From Corynebacterium sp. HMSC078H07 (GTDB lineage: Bacteria > Actinomycetota > Actinomycetes > Mycobacteriales > Mycobacteriaceae): 64,000 nucleotides of DNA. Location: positions 23,156-87,155 of the forward strand of contig NZ_KV810513.1 in assembly GCF_001812805.1 (NCBI RefSeq), in the 5' to 3' direction. The notes beneath the pieces were generated by a model. That model saw nothing but the letters and a program-made list of their open reading frames with translations. It did no database searches and had not been told where the DNA came from. Of the stretch, positions 26,386 to 36,078 are shown in pieces (the stretch's first letter is position 1; every line of letters begins with the position of its first letter). Position numbers and translations under genes: made by a program.

Positions 26386-28479
26386 GTGACCACCGCAACT
26401 GAGCAATCCGTCCAGTTTGAGGGATGGAAGGGCTTTGAAGAAGGCCCGTGGACCGAGAGCATCGACGTCCGCGATTTCATCCAGCGCAACTACACCCCCT
26501 ATGACGGAGATGCTTCCTTCCTGGAGGGCCCGACCGAAAAGACCAAGCGCGTCTGGGAGCACCTGGAAGAAAACTACCTGTCCATCGAGCGCAAGAAGCG
26601 CATCTTCGATGTCGACACCCACACCCCAACTGATATTGACGCTTTCCCCGCTGGCTACATTTGCGAAGAAGATGACGTCATTGTCGGCCTGCAGACGGAT
26701 ACTCCGCTGAAGCGCGCCATGATGCCGAATGGTGGCTGGCGCATGGTCAAGCAGGCTATCAAGGAGGCCGGTAAGGAAGCCGACCCTGAGGTGGAGAAGA
26801 TCTTCACCCGCTACCGCAAGACGCACAACGATGCCGTCTTCGATATCTACACCCCGCGCATCCGCGCTGCTCGTTCCTCCCACATCATTACCGGTCTGCC
26901 GGATGCTTATGGCCGTGGCCGCATCATCGGTGACTACCGCCGCGTGGCTCTCTACGGTGTGGACTACCTCATCGCTGAGAAGGAAGCGTCTAAGCATGCA
27001 GTGGGCGATGCCGGATTCTCCGAGCACTGGGCTCGCTACCGCGAAGAGCACGCCGAACAGATCAAGGCTCTGAAGAAGCTCAAGGTTATGGCTGAGTCCT
27101 ACGGCTTTGACATCTCCAAGCCGGCCAAGACCGCTCACGAAGCTGTCCAGTGGACCTACTTTGGCTACCTGGCTTCCATCAAGTCTCAGGATGGCGCCGC
27201 CATGTCCATCGGCCGCCTCTCCGCCTTCTTCGATTGCTACTTCGAGCGCGACCTTGCCGCTGGCATCATCACTGAGGAAGACGCTCAGGAGATCATCGAC
27301 CAGCTGGTGCTCAAGCTGCGCATCGTGCGCTTCCTGCGTACCGAGGATTACGACCAGATCTTCTCTGGTGACCCGTACTGGGCAACCTGGACCGATGCTG
27401 GTTTCGGTTCTGACGGCCGCCACATGGTCACCAAGACCTCCTTCCGTTTGCTGCAGACCCTGGTCAACCTTGGCCCGTCGCCGGAGCCGAACATCACCAT
27501 TTTCTGGGATCCGCAGTTGCCGGCTGGTTACAAGGAATTCTGTGCTCACATCTCGATTGAGACGTCGTCCATCCAGTACGAGTCCGATAAGCAGATTCGT
27601 GAGCAGTGGGGCGACGACGCCGCAATTGCCTGCTGCGTGTCCCCGATGGCCGTCGGCAAGCAAATGCAGTTCTTCGGCGCCCGTGTGAACGCCGCTAAGG
27701 CCCTGCTCTACGCCATCAACGGTGGCCGCGACGAGGTCAGCGGTAAGCAAGTCGTGGACGGCTACGAGGCTATCCAGGGCGATGGCCCGCTGGACTTCGA
27801 CGAGGTCTGGCAGAAGTACGAGGAGATGCTGGACTGGGTTGTGGGCACCTACGTTGAAGCCCTCAACATCATCCACTACTGCCACGACAAGTACGCCTAC
27901 GAGGCCATCGAGATGGCGCTGCATGATTCTGACATCGTGCGCTCCATGGGCTGCGGTATCGCGGGTCTGTCCATCGTGGCTGACTCCCTCTCCGCCATCA
28001 AGTACGCCAAGGTCTACCCGGTGCGCGATGAGACTGGTCTCATCGTGGACTACAAGACGGAAGGTGACTTCCCGTTCTACGGCAACGATGATGACCGCGC
28101 CGATGACATCGCCGCCACCATCGTCCACACCGTGATGGCGAAGATTAAGGCCATCCCGATGTACCGCAACGCCATCCCGACCCAGTCTGTGCTGACCATT
28201 ACCTCCAACGTGGTCTACGGCAAGGCCACCGGTTCCTTCCCGTCTGGCCACCAGGCAGGTACTCCGTTCGCCCCGGGCGCAAACCCGGAGAACGGTGCAG
28301 ACAACCACGGCATGGTTGCTTCCATGCTGTCGGTGGGCAAGCTGGACTACAAGGATGCGCTCGACGGCATCTCGCTGACGAACACCATCACCCCGTCCGG
28401 TTTGGGCCGCACGCCTGAGGAACGCATCACCAACCTGGTGGGTGTCCTCGACGCCGGCTTCATCATGGATTCCAAATAA
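26386..28479 (+). CDS. pflB: Pyruvate formate-lyase, main body lacking the glycyl-radical domain
   Basis: A 697-residue protein covering the (beta/alpha)10 barrel of PFL, which converts pyruvate and CoA to acetyl-CoA and formate anaerobically. The two catalytic cysteines are adjacent at C416 and C417 in [14 protein letters not shown]. It continues to [21 protein letters not shown] and ends [16 protein letters not shown], where the E. coli enzyme (760 residues) has about 60 more residues including the glycyl-radical loop. That segment is encoded by the next gene. The GTG start follows GAAGGGAG. Codon use is like that of neighbouring highly expressed genes and there is no sign of frameshift. 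Confidence 0.93.
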   Translation: MTTATEQSVQFEGWKGFEEGPWTESIDVRDFIQRNYTPYDGDASFLEGPTEKTKRVWEHLEENYLSIERKKRIFDVDTHTPTDIDAFPAGYICEEDDVIVGLQTDTPLKRAMMPNGGWRMVKQAIKEAGKEADPEVEKIFTRYRKTHNDAVFDIYTPRIRAARSSHIITGLPDAYGRGRIIGDYRRVALYGVDYLIAEKEASKHAVGDAGFSEHWARYREEHAEQIKALKKLKVMAESYGFDISKPAKTAHEAVQWTYFGYLASIKSQDGAAMSIGRLSAFFDCYFERDLAAGIITEEDAQEIIDQLVLKLRIVRFLRTEDYDQIFSGDPYWATWTDAGFGSDGRHMVTKTSFRLLQTLVNLGPSPEPNITIFWDPQLPAGYKEFCAHISIETSSIQYESDKQIREQWGDDAAIACCVSPMAVGKQMQFFGARVNAAKALLYAINGGRDEVSGKQVVDGYEAIQGDGPLDFDEVWQKYEEMLDWVVGTYVEALNIIHYCHDKYAYEAIEMALHDSDIVRSMGCGIAGLSIVADSLSAIKYAKVYPVRDETGLIVDYKTEGDFPFYGNDDDRADDIAATIVHTVMAKIKAIPMYRNAIPTQSVLTITSNVVYGKATGSFPSGHQAGTPFAPGANPENGADNHGMVASMLSVGKLDYKDALDGISLTNTITPSGLGRTPEERITNLVGVLDAGFIMDSK

Positions 28480-28516
28480 ACCACTTTCACACCACTTCCG
28501 AAAAGGAGAAAACATC

Positions 28517-28768
28517 ATGGCTACCCCAACTTTCGACGAGCGTCTCGCAACCATGAAGGCCAACCGTTCCGCCAACAACATGGACTCGGGCCTCTACCAC
28601 GCCAACATCAACGTCCTGGACAAGTCCACCCTGGAGGACGCTGTTGAGCACCCGGAGAAGTACCCGAACCTCACTGTCCGCGTGTCTGGCTACGCAGTGA
28701 ACTTCGTCAAGCTGACCCGCGAGCAGCAGCTCGACGTCATCTCCCGTACCTTCCACCAGGGCTCCTAA
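28517..28768 (+). CDS. Stand-alone glycyl-radical domain subunit of PFL (GrcA-like)
   Basis: An 83-residue protein. Residues 30-83 match the C-terminus of pyruvate formate-lyase: [20 protein letters not shown], then the radical loop RVSGYAVNF with the radical glycine at G58, then [18 protein letters not shown]. The first 25 residues ([14 protein letters not shown]...) have no counterpart in full-length PFL. It has its own strong ribosome-binding site AAAAGGAG and start codon 38 nt after the main-body stop. E. coli GrcA/YfiD is a comparable repair subunit, but there it coexists with intact PFL; here the main body has no such domain, so this small protein should be an obligate subunit. Confidence 0.93.
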   Translation: MATPTFDERLATMKANRSANNMDSGLYHANINVLDKSTLEDAVEHPEKYPNLTVRVSGYAVNFVKLTREQQLDVISRTFHQGS

Positions 28769-29638
28769 ATGGCAGATGGCATTACCGGCGTCGTCCACCT
28801 GTCCCCTGAAGAGGGTGACAAGGTGCGCGGCGCCGCCGCCGGTTTGGGCACAAATAATGACCTCGACGAGTTCAGCCGCCCGGAGTTGATGCAGGCACGC
28901 CGTTCTGGCGACATTGCCCTCGTTCACTCCTGGGAGCTGGTGACCGCCGTTGATGGCCCTGGAACCCGCATGACGGTGTTCATGTCGGGATGCCCGCTGC
29001 GCTGCCAGTACTGCCACAACCCTGACACGATGGAAATGAAGGTCGGCACTCTGGAGCGCATCGAAGACGTGGTCAAGCGCATTAAGCGCTATAAGCCAGT
29101 CTTTACCGCCTCCGGGGGCGGACTGACCATGTCTGGCGGCGAGGCGCTGTTCCAGATTGCGTTCGCTCGGCGTTTGCTCAAGGAGGTCCACGACGCGGGT
29201 ATCCATACGACGATTGACACGTCGGGATACTTGGGCGCGCGCCTGCGCGATGAGGACTTGGACAACATTGACCTCGTTCTCTTGGATGTCAAGGCTGGTG
29301 ACGAGGAGACTTACAAGGAAGTCACGCGCCGCGAGTTGCAACCCACCATCGACTTTGGTGACCGTCTCAATGAGATGGGCAAGCCGGTGTGGATTCGCTT
29401 CGTGCTCGTCCCTGGCCTGACGGATTCCCCAGAAAACGTCGCCAACGTGGTCAAAATTGCGTCCCGCTGGAAGAGCAACGTCGAGCGAGTCGAGGTACTG
29501 CCTTTCCACAACATGGGCGCGGACAAGTGGCACGAGCTGGGCTACCCGTACACTCTCGAGGACACCAAGCCACCTAAACCGGAAGACGTTGAATCTGTCC
29601 GAGATGCGTTCCGTAAGGAGGGTTTCGTGGTCTACTAG
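28769..29638 (+). CDS. pflA: Pyruvate formate-lyase activating enzyme (radical SAM)
   Basis: A 289-residue radical-SAM enzyme that abstracts a hydrogen from the PFL glycine. The 4Fe-4S cysteines are C75, C79 and C82 in SGCPLRCQYCHNPDT. The SAM-binding GGEAL motif follows in LTMSGGEALFQ, and DVKAGDEETYKEVT and VLPFHNMGADKW are typical PflA segments. The first 50 residues are longer than in E. coli PflA and polar. The ATG directly abuts the TAA of the glycyl-radical subunit gene, so the three genes form one operon: body, radical subunit, activase. Confidence 0.95.
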   Translation: MADGITGVVHLSPEEGDKVRGAAAGLGTNNDLDEFSRPELMQARRSGDIALVHSWELVTAVDGPGTRMTVFMSGCPLRCQYCHNPDTMEMKVGTLERIEDVVKRIKRYKPVFTASGGGLTMSGGEALFQIAFARRLLKEVHDAGIHTTIDTSGYLGARLRDEDLDNIDLVLLDVKAGDEETYKEVTRRELQPTIDFGDRLNEMGKPVWIRFVLVPGLTDSPENVANVVKIASRWKSNVERVEVLPFHNMGADKWHELGYPYTLEDTKPPKPEDVESVRDAFRKEGFVVY

Positions 29639-29642
29639 AAGC

Positions 29643-30893
29643 ATGAAACGCTTCGGCCACACCATCAAGGAACACACTCTCACCGTCCCTTGGGATTATG
29701 ACAATCCCGCCGCAGGTTCTTTCGAACTCTACGCGCGCGAGATCATCCCACCGGGCGGTGAGAACTACCCGGCACTGCTCTATAACCAGGGCGGGCCGGG
29801 TTTTCCGTCTCCGCGGCCGGTTGGTGCTACCGGGCTTATCGGGAAGGGCTTGGAGCGCTACCGCTGGATCCTCTTGGACCAGCGTGGCACTGGGCGCAGC
29901 CACCGCATCGATGAGCTCAGCCCGGCTGAAGATCGCAGCGCTGCGCGTCTGGCGCAACTGCGCCAGGAGAACATCGTGCGCGATGCCGAGCGCCTGCGTG
30001 AGCACCTAGGGGAGGAGTCCTGGGATCTCTTCGGCCAATCCTTCGGGGGATTCATCATCACCGCCTATGCCTCACTGTTCCCCGATTCCATCGGGCGTGC
30101 CTATCTCACGGGTGGCTTGCCCACCTTGACCAAGGGGGCGGATGACCTCTACCGCACGACCTTTGCCAAGCTCAAGGTCCGCCATGAGCGCTTCTACGCC
30201 CAGTTCCCGTGGGCTCAAGCGCGCGTCGAGGAAATCCTCCACCACCTAGACAACTCGGAGGAGCTGCTGCCGACAGGGGAGCGCCTGTCTGCGCGCCGCT
30301 TCCGCACCATCGGTATTGAATTGGGCCGCGGCACTGGCTTTGATTCTTTGGCCTACCTGCTGGAGCAACCTTTCCGCACCGTGAGTGGCGAGAAACGCCT
30401 GCGCTCGGACTTCCTCAACGATGTCGGGCAGCGCGTCAGTTTTCAGGCCGGGCCTCTCTACGCGGCGATTCATGAATCCATCTACGGTGGCGTCGGCGGC
30501 CAAGCCGTTACAGGCTGGGCGGCGCACCGCATCCGCGAGGAGTTTCCCGAGTTTGCTGAAGTCGGCACGTACCTTACCGGCGAACACATCTTCCCCTGGC
30601 AATTCGACGAGGACCCAGCGTTGCGCCCCTTCAAAGAAGGCGCGGAGGAGCTGGCTGCGCATGAGTGGACCAGCTCCCCGTATGATCCCGCAGTGCTTGC
30701 CGACGTCCCCCTGATCGCTGCTGCCGCCATCTACCTCGACGACATCTTCGTCCCCTTCGAGGATTCCATGGCAACGGGGGAGACCTACCGTGACCTGCGT
30801 CCGATGGTGACTAATCATTTCCAGCACAACGGGATTGCTGAGGACGGTTCGGGGATTCTGGACGAGCTCTTCCGATTGGCCGACGAGCGCTGA
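29643..30893 (+). CDS. Proline iminopeptidase-like alpha/beta hydrolase
   Basis: A 416-residue member of peptidase family S33, cytosolic, probably removing N-terminal proline. Visible are the oxyanion-hole motif YNQGGPGFPSP, LDQRGTGRS, and the nucleophile elbow FGQSFGGFI with Ser at 133. The acid is likely the Asp of IYLDDIFVP and the His that of TNHFQHNGI near the C-terminus. There is no signal peptide. It starts 4 nt after pflA and may be co-transcribed, but it has no obvious link to PFL. Confidence 0.82.
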   Translation: MKRFGHTIKEHTLTVPWDYDNPAAGSFELYAREIIPPGGENYPALLYNQGGPGFPSPRPVGATGLIGKGLERYRWILLDQRGTGRSHRIDELSPAEDRSAARLAQLRQENIVRDAERLREHLGEESWDLFGQSFGGFIITAYASLFPDSIGRAYLTGGLPTLTKGADDLYRTTFAKLKVRHERFYAQFPWAQARVEEILHHLDNSEELLPTGERLSARRFRTIGIELGRGTGFDSLAYLLEQPFRTVSGEKRLRSDFLNDVGQRVSFQAGPLYAAIHESIYGGVGGQAVTGWAAHRIREEFPEFAEVGTYLTGEHIFPWQFDEDPALRPFKEGAEELAAHEWTSSPYDPAVLADVPLIAAAAIYLDDIFVPFEDSMATGETYRDLRPMVTNHFQHNGIAEDGSGILDELFRLADER

Positions 30894-31050
30894 GGGCGAG
30901 CGCTCGGGAGGAGCGGCTAGGGCACTCGGGGCGCAGGCGTAATGCTCATGAGCAACGATTGCTGGGGAGTGCTCCACGCAGCCTCGTGGCGGGTGTCACG
31001 TTATGGCAAAATAGTTGCGAAAAGTGAACTGATCCTAGAAAGGTTAATCC

Positions 31051-32253
31051 ATGGGTCCCCTCATTGTCTTTGGCGTGATAGTCCTGCTTCTCGCCGCCCT
31101 CGCTTTCGATGGCTTCTTCATCGTCCGTACGAAGGAAGCTGCCATCATTGAGCGTATGGGTAAGTTCGTCAACGTTGCCCACGCGGGCTTGCACCTCAAA
31201 GTGCCGTTGGTCGACCGCGTCCGCGCCAAGATCAGCCTGCAGATTCGCCAGCTCGACGTCATGGTGGAGACAAAGACCAAGGACAACGTCTTCGTTCAGA
31301 TTCCCGTGGCGGTGCAGTATGAGGTGGTTCAGGGCAGCGAGCGTCAGGCCTTCTACACCTTGTCCAATCACGAGCAGCAGATTGTGGCCTACGTGCAGGA
31401 CAACGTTCGCTCGTCTGTGGCGAACATGGACTTGGATGATTCCTTCTCCTCCAAGGACACCATTGCCCGCAATGTAGCGATGTCTTTGCGCGATAACATG
31501 GCTGCCTACGGCTGGAACTTCGTCAACACCCTCGTCACTGATATCCGCCCGGATGCCCGTGTGCGTGAGTCCATGAACTCCATTAACGCCGCACAGCGAG
31601 AGCGTGAGGCTGCCGTGGCTCAGGCAGAGGCCGAGAAGATCCGTGTGGTCAAGGAAGCTGAAGGTGCGGCTGAGGCCAAGAAGCTGCAGGGTCGCGGTGT
31701 GGCTGACCAGCGTAAGGAAATTGTCGAAGGTATTGCCCAGCAGTACGAGCTGCTGCGCGCTGCTGGTGTGGAGGAGAACCCAGAGACCCTCATGCTGGTC
31801 TCCCAGTACCTCGACGCCATGGTGGACGTGGCAGACCGCGCACACACCAACGTGCTCTACATGCCGTCGAACCCGGGCGGCATGCAGGACCTCTTCAGCG
31901 GTATGCGCGACACGCTCCTGTCCACCAACGCTATTAATGAAGCCCCGAAGCCAAAGGTGCCGGCCGGTGAAGCAAAGCACAGCCGTGAAGATGCAGCTGC
32001 TGCACGTCGCCGCCGCGAGGAAAAGGAGCGCCGTGAGCGTGAAGAGCGTGCCAGCCGCGATGCCGAAGTCATGGAGCAAGCCAAGCGCGCCCAGCAGCAG
32101 GCCCAAGGACGTGTCCAGAATGCACAGCAGCAGGGCTTCGGTAACATGCCGGGCTTCCCTGCGCCTCCGCAGGGCAATGGCCAGCCGCAGTCCGCGCGTG
32201 ATTACTTCAACCAGCTGCGCAATCAGCTCAACCAGAACAACAACGGCAACTAA
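31051..32253 (+). CDS. SPFH/Band 7 (stomatin-like) membrane protein
   Basis: A 400-residue protein with one N-terminal membrane segment (LIVFGVIVLLLAALAFDGF, residues 4-22) and a Band 7 domain (FIVRTKEAAIIERMGKF; LDVMVETKTKDNVFVQIPVAVQY). A long Ala/Glu/Arg-rich coiled coil follows (QREREAAVAQAEAEKIRVVKEAEG; AAARRRREEKERREREERASRD), and a Gln/Asn/Gly-rich tail ends the protein. Such proteins oligomerise into membrane cages and often regulate membrane proteases. AGAAAGG precedes the ATG. It is monocistronic and ends at a strong terminator. Confidence 0.88.
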   Translation: MGPLIVFGVIVLLLAALAFDGFFIVRTKEAAIIERMGKFVNVAHAGLHLKVPLVDRVRAKISLQIRQLDVMVETKTKDNVFVQIPVAVQYEVVQGSERQAFYTLSNHEQQIVAYVQDNVRSSVANMDLDDSFSSKDTIARNVAMSLRDNMAAYGWNFVNTLVTDIRPDARVRESMNSINAAQREREAAVAQAEAEKIRVVKEAEGAAEAKKLQGRGVADQRKEIVEGIAQQYELLRAAGVEENPETLMLVSQYLDAMVDVADRAHTNVLYMPSNPGGMQDLFSGMRDTLLSTNAINEAPKPKVPAGEAKHSREDAAAARRRREEKERREREERASRDAEVMEQAKRAQQQAQGRVQNAQQQGFGNMPGFPAPPQGNGQPQSARDYFNQLRNQLNQNNNGN

Positions 32254-32274
32254 ACACTGCTCGTAGCAGCGATG

Positions 32275-32310
32275 AAGGGCCTTCCCGATATGCCGGGAAG
32301 GCCCTTTTAC
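32275..32310. terminator. Bidirectional terminator between SPFH gene and peptide ABC operon
   Basis: AAGGGCCTTCCCG (32275-32287) pairs perfectly with CGGGAAGGCCCTT (32294-32306) over a 6-nt loop, followed by TTT. It sits between convergent genes and, being symmetric, can serve both. Confidence 0.85.
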
Positions 32311-32349
32311 TGTCCTAAGCAGGGAGGTCTGCCGAGGACGGGACGCTAC

Positions 32350-34050
32350 TTACTTGGTGTAGCCGATGTTCTCCACCTCGATGACGGCGAAGGAGTTGGC
32401 GCCGAAGTTTGCGATATCGGGGTGGGTCGCAACCATGGCCGGTCCGTTGAAGATAGGAATGATGCCATACTGTGCCAGTGCTTCCTTCTCCAGCTTGTTG
32501 GCTTCCTTGATCTGCTCGTCTGGGTCGGCGATCTGGGAAAGCTTGTCGATCTTCTTGTCTAGTTCTGGTGTGCCCGTACCGGAGCGGTTGAGCTGAGAGC
32601 CGGTGCGGTAGACCTGGCCGAAGTAGGCCACACCGAAGGGATCACCGGAAGAGAATCCCATAGGCAGAATGTCGAAGTCATAGGAGGACGTGATTTCGGA
32701 GAAATCAGCGGCTGGGCGTTCCTCTACCTTCAGGTCCACGCCGATGTCCTTCATCATCTTCTGGGTGGCAGTGGCTTGGGCCTTGCCAGTGGAAGAATCA
32801 CCCAGCAGCGTGTAGCGCATGGACAGCTTCTTGCCGTCCTTCTCGCGGATGCCGTCGCTGCCTTCCTTCCATCCGGCCTCATTGAGGAGCGACTTAGCTT
32901 TCTCTGGGTCGAACGTGATGACCGCGCCAACGTTGTCCTCATAGCCCTCTTGGGTTTGGTAGAGGTTGAAGGAACCTGGCAGGTCCTCGGTGTAGCCGTT
33001 GAGGCCATTGAAGCGGATCTCAGACAGCGTGGAGCGGTCGATGCCGGCCATAATGGCCTCGCGCACCTTAATGTCGGCGAGAATCTCGTTCTTGGAGTTG
33101 AGCGTATAGAGAGACTTAGACGGAGCCATGGCGGTACGAATCTCGATGTCCTGCATGTCCTTGACGGCAGCCAGACGCTCCTTGTTGCCTACGCCAGTTG
33201 CATCAATCTCGCCGGCCTTGAACGCGTTGATGGAGGCCTGATCTTCCATCTGGCGGTAGGAGACCTTCTCCAAGAAGGGCTTATCACCCCACCACTTCTC
33301 GTTCGGGACGAAAGTGGCGCTGCCGCTTTGGAAGTCGACGTTCTCTACCTTGAACGGGCCCGCTCCCCACTCGGGGTGCACCTTGCCTAGGTATGCCTCG
33401 TTGAACTTCTCCGTGGAATCAACCTGCGGCGGGAGCAGGATGTTGAACAGACCCTGCCACCATGGGTATGCCTGCTTGAAGGTGATGACGGCCTGCTTGT
33501 CGTTCTCACCCGGCTTGACCGACTCGATGAGCTCGTAGCCATCGGTGGAGGAGACATTGGCCTCTTTGTTCTCACCGTTGTTGAACTTCCAGGTGTTTTC
33601 GAAGGACTTCCAGTCAATCGGGGTGCCGTCGTTGTACTGCGCCTTCTCGTGGATGGTGAAGGTGACGACGGTCTTACCGTCCTTCTCCTCGTCCTTGACG
33701 TCCGTGATGTAGTCATTGTTGACATGGAACTCACCCGCGCCGTCGAAGAGGCCAATTTGCGGGTTGTAGTACTTCCAGACGTCGCTGGTGTAGCGGGTAC
33801 CGTCGGCCTGGAAGGGGTTTTGCTGCTGGGAAATCTCATCAATGGCTAGGCGCAGCTCGCCGCCCTCCTTGAGCTCGGAGCGGTCCTTGGGGTTATAGGA
33901 GCCGTCCAGCTTGACGTCGAGCTTCTCGCCGGAGGCGGAGTCGCTCGAGCCATCAGAGCTGCCGGAGCCGCCATCGGAGGCGCAGCCGGTGAGGATGAGG
34001 GCAGAGGCGGTAACCACTGCGAGAGCGGTCCTGCGGAGCTTCATATTCAT
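32350..34050 (-). CDS. Peptide ABC transporter substrate-binding lipoprotein (family 5)
   Basis: A 566-residue extracytoplasmic solute-binding protein. The lipobox LTGC places the acylated Cys at 23, followed by a Ser/Gly/Asp linker. The SBP_bac_5 fold is recognised from VTFTIHEKAQYNDGTPIDWKSFENTW, then GAGPFKVE and FVPNEKWWG, and the DIKVREAIMAGIDR segment. It likely binds oligopeptides, though relatives bind other ligands such as nickel or haem. The ribosome-binding site GAAAGGA lies 7 nt upstream. It is the last gene of the operon, an unusual position; the ATPase stop is 45 nt upstream. Confidence 0.9.
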   Translation of the reverse strand: MNMKLRRTALAVVTASALILTGCASDGGSGSSDGSSDSASGEKLDVKLDGSYNPKDRSELKEGGELRLAIDEISQQQNPFQADGTRYTSDVWKYYNPQIGLFDGAGEFHVNNDYITDVKDEEKDGKTVVTFTIHEKAQYNDGTPIDWKSFENTWKFNNGENKEANVSSTDGYELIESVKPGENDKQAVITFKQAYPWWQGLFNILLPPQVDSTEKFNEAYLGKVHPEWGAGPFKVENVDFQSGSATFVPNEKWWGDKPFLEKVSYRQMEDQASINAFKAGEIDATGVGNKERLAAVKDMQDIEIRTAMAPSKSLYTLNSKNEILADIKVREAIMAGIDRSTLSEIRFNGLNGYTEDLPGSFNLYQTQEGYEDNVGAVITFDPEKAKSLLNEAGWKEGSDGIREKDGKKLSMRYTLLGDSSTGKAQATATQKMMKDIGVDLKVEERPAADFSEITSSYDFDILPMGFSSGDPFGVAYFGQVYRTGSQLNRSGTGTPELDKKIDKLSQIADPDEQIKEANKLEKEALAQYGIIPIFNGPAMVATHPDIANFGANSFAVIEVENIGYTK

Positions 34051-34095
34051 ATTTGTGTCCTTTCGAGAGGAAACATGGAGACGGGGAGTATTTAG

Positions 34096-36078
34096 TTATA
34101 AGTCTTGTTGAGCCGGGGATTCGGCGGGCTGGTAAATCTCGCGTACCCGGTCACGTTCCACGGCTGGGTCCGGCACTGGGATGGCGGAGAGCAGCGCGCG
34201 GGTATAGGCGTGTTGCGGGTTGTCGAAGACCTCGTCCGTGGGGCCGTATTCCACGAAGTCGCCCTTGTACATCACGGCGACCTTGTCGGAGAGGTGGCGC
34301 ACCACGGAGAGGTCGTGGGCCACGAAGACCAGGGAAATACCCAGGCGGTTCTTCAGGTCGTGCAGCAGGTTGATGATGCCGGCCTGGATAGACACGTCGA
34401 GGGCGGAGACGGGCTCGTCGAGTACGACGATGGAGGGGTTGGTGGCGAGCGCACGGGCCAGACCGATGCGCTGGCGCTGGCCGCCGGAGAAGTGTCCGGG
34501 GAAGCGGTCCACCTGGTGGGACTCAAGGCCGACGAGTTTCATCAGCTCAGCCACGCGCTGGCCGACGTCCCCCTCGTACCCCAGCGACTCCAGCGGCTCA
34601 GCGATGATCTCGCGGATGGTCATGCGCGGGTTGAGCGAGCTCATTGGGTCCTGGAAGACGATCTGGATGTCCTTGCGCAGCTTGCGGCGTGCCGACGCAC
34701 TCAAGCCGGACGTGTTGGTGCCGTTGACCACGATGGTGGAGCCCTCCGGCGGGTTGAGGTCCATGATTTCCAGCAGTGTGGTGGTCTTGCCAGAGCCGGA
34801 TTCGCCCACGATGGCGAAGCACTCTCCCTGGTGCACGTCGAAGCTGACGTTCTTGACCGCATGGACGGTGCCGACGCGGCGCTTGAGAATCGCTCCCTTG
34901 ATGAGCGGGAAGTCCTTGACCAGGTTTTTGACCTCCAAGGTAACCGGCCGCTGCTCGTAGGGAGTATCGCCCAAGGTATCGGCGGAAATCTTCGGCAGTG
35001 GGTACATGCGCTCGCCGCCAATCGTGCCGTCCTCAATTTCATCGGAGCGTAGGCAGGAGGCGAAGTGGTTGGGGGCGTCGTCAAGCGCGCGCAGCTCTGG
35101 CTCCACGGTGCGGCACTCATCCTTCACGACCGGGCAGCGGTCGGCGAAGGGGCACTCGGCAGCAACCTCGATGAGGCGTGGTGGGGTACCGGCGATGGGA
35201 GTGAGTGGCTCATCGGTGGCCTTGTCCACGCGCGGAGTGGAACCCAAAAGGCCAACGGTGTAGGGCATTTTGGGGTGGTTGAAAATGGTGTCGACATTGC
35301 CCAGCTCCACCGGGCGCCCGGCGTACATGACGAGGACGTCGTCAGCGGTGCCGGCCACGACACCCATGTCGTGGGTAATCATGATGACCGCGGCGCCAGT
35401 TTCGCGCTGCGCGACCTTGAGGACCTCCAGGATTTGGGCCTGGATGGTGACGTCGAGGGCGGTGGTGGGCTCGTCGGCGATGATGACGCGCGGGTTATTT
35501 GCCATGGCGATGGCGATGACCACGCGCTGGCGCATACCACCGGAGAACTCGTGCGGGAAGGACTTCACGCGCTTGTCAGCCTCCGGGATGCCGACGAGCT
35601 CGAGCAGGCGAATAGCTTCCTTTTCCGCTTCTTTCTTGGAGACATCGCGGTGGGTTTGGATTGCCTCGATGAGCTGGTCGCCGATGGAGAACACCGGAGT
35701 CAGGGAGGAGAGCGGATCCTGGAAGATCATGGCGATGTCCTTGCCGCGGATCTTCGACATGTCCTTGTCGGTCTTGCCGATGAGCTCGGTGCCGGCATAG
35801 ACCACAGAACCTTCCACCTTGGCGTAGTCGGGCAGCAGGCCCATAACCGCCATTGAGGTGACAGACTTACCAGAACCGGACTCGCCCACGATGGCGAGGG
35901 TGCGCCCAGGCGTGAGATCGAAGTCGACGCCACGCACCGCGTGGACGGAACCGGCCTCCGAGGGGAAGGTGACGGACAGGTTACGCACGGACAGTACTGG
36001 CTCGGTGGACGAAGCGAAATCGCTGCCGCGGCTAGCCGGGACGGCGTTGGCGGTGTGTGCAGTATTCTGCGGGGTCAT
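34096..36078 (-). CDS. Peptide ABC transporter, fused DppD-DppF ATPase
   Basis: A 660-residue protein containing two complete ABC ATPase domains. Domain 1 (about 27-290) has GESGSGKS, FSGGMRQRVVIA and DEPTTALD, followed by the CxxxxxC-type oligopeptide-transporter extension (CPFADRCPVVKDEC). Domain 2 (about 370-645) has a second GESGSGKT, FSGGQRQRIGLA and DEPVSALD. Separate dppD and dppF genes are thus fused. It powers import through the two adjacent permeases. The ATG overlaps the permease stop by 4 nt. Confidence 0.93.
   Translation of the reverse strand: MTPQNTAHTANAVPASRGSDFASSTEPVLSVRNLSVTFPSEAGSVHAVRGVDFDLTPGRTLAIVGESGSGKSVTSMAVMGLLPDYAKVEGSVVYAGTELIGKTDKDMSKIRGKDIAMIFQDPLSSLTPVFSIGDQLIEAIQTHRDVSKKEAEKEAIRLLELVGIPEADKRVKSFPHEFSGGMRQRVVIAIAMANNPRVIIADEPTTALDVTIQAQILEVLKVAQRETGAAVIMITHDMGVVAGTADDVLVMYAGRPVELGNVDTIFNHPKMPYTVGLLGSTPRVDKATDEPLTPIAGTPPRLIEVAAECPFADRCPVVKDECRTVEPELRALDDAPNHFASCLRSDEIEDGTIGGERMYPLPKISADTLGDTPYEQRPVTLEVKNLVKDFPLIKGAILKRRVGTVHAVKNVSFDVHQGECFAIVGESGSGKTTTLLEIMDLNPPEGSTIVVNGTNTSGLSASARRKLRKDIQIVFQDPMSSLNPRMTIREIIAEPLESLGYEGDVGQRVAELMKLVGLESHQVDRFPGHFSGGQRQRIGLARALATNPSIVVLDEPVSALDVSIQAGIINLLHDLKNRLGISLVFVAHDLSVVRHLSDKVAVMYKGDFVEYGPTDEVFDNPQHAYTRALLSAIPVPDPAVERDRVREIYQPAESPAQQDL

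Noticed and set aside
26214..26402. 62-codon ORF upstream of pflB
   Set aside because: Overlaps the pflB start out of frame, with non-typical codons and no ribosome-binding site; it lies in the promoter region.
28480..28516. Frameshift explanation for the two-part pyruvate formate-lyase
   Set aside because: The second gene has a proper start codon, a strong ribosome-binding site and a 25-residue N-terminus absent from PFL, so it is not the same frame broken by an indel.
26260..28581. 773-codon open frame antisense to pflB
   Set aside because: A shadow caused by high GC and strong codon bias in pflB; the translation is low-complexity (His/Val/Leu/Asp) and resembles no family.
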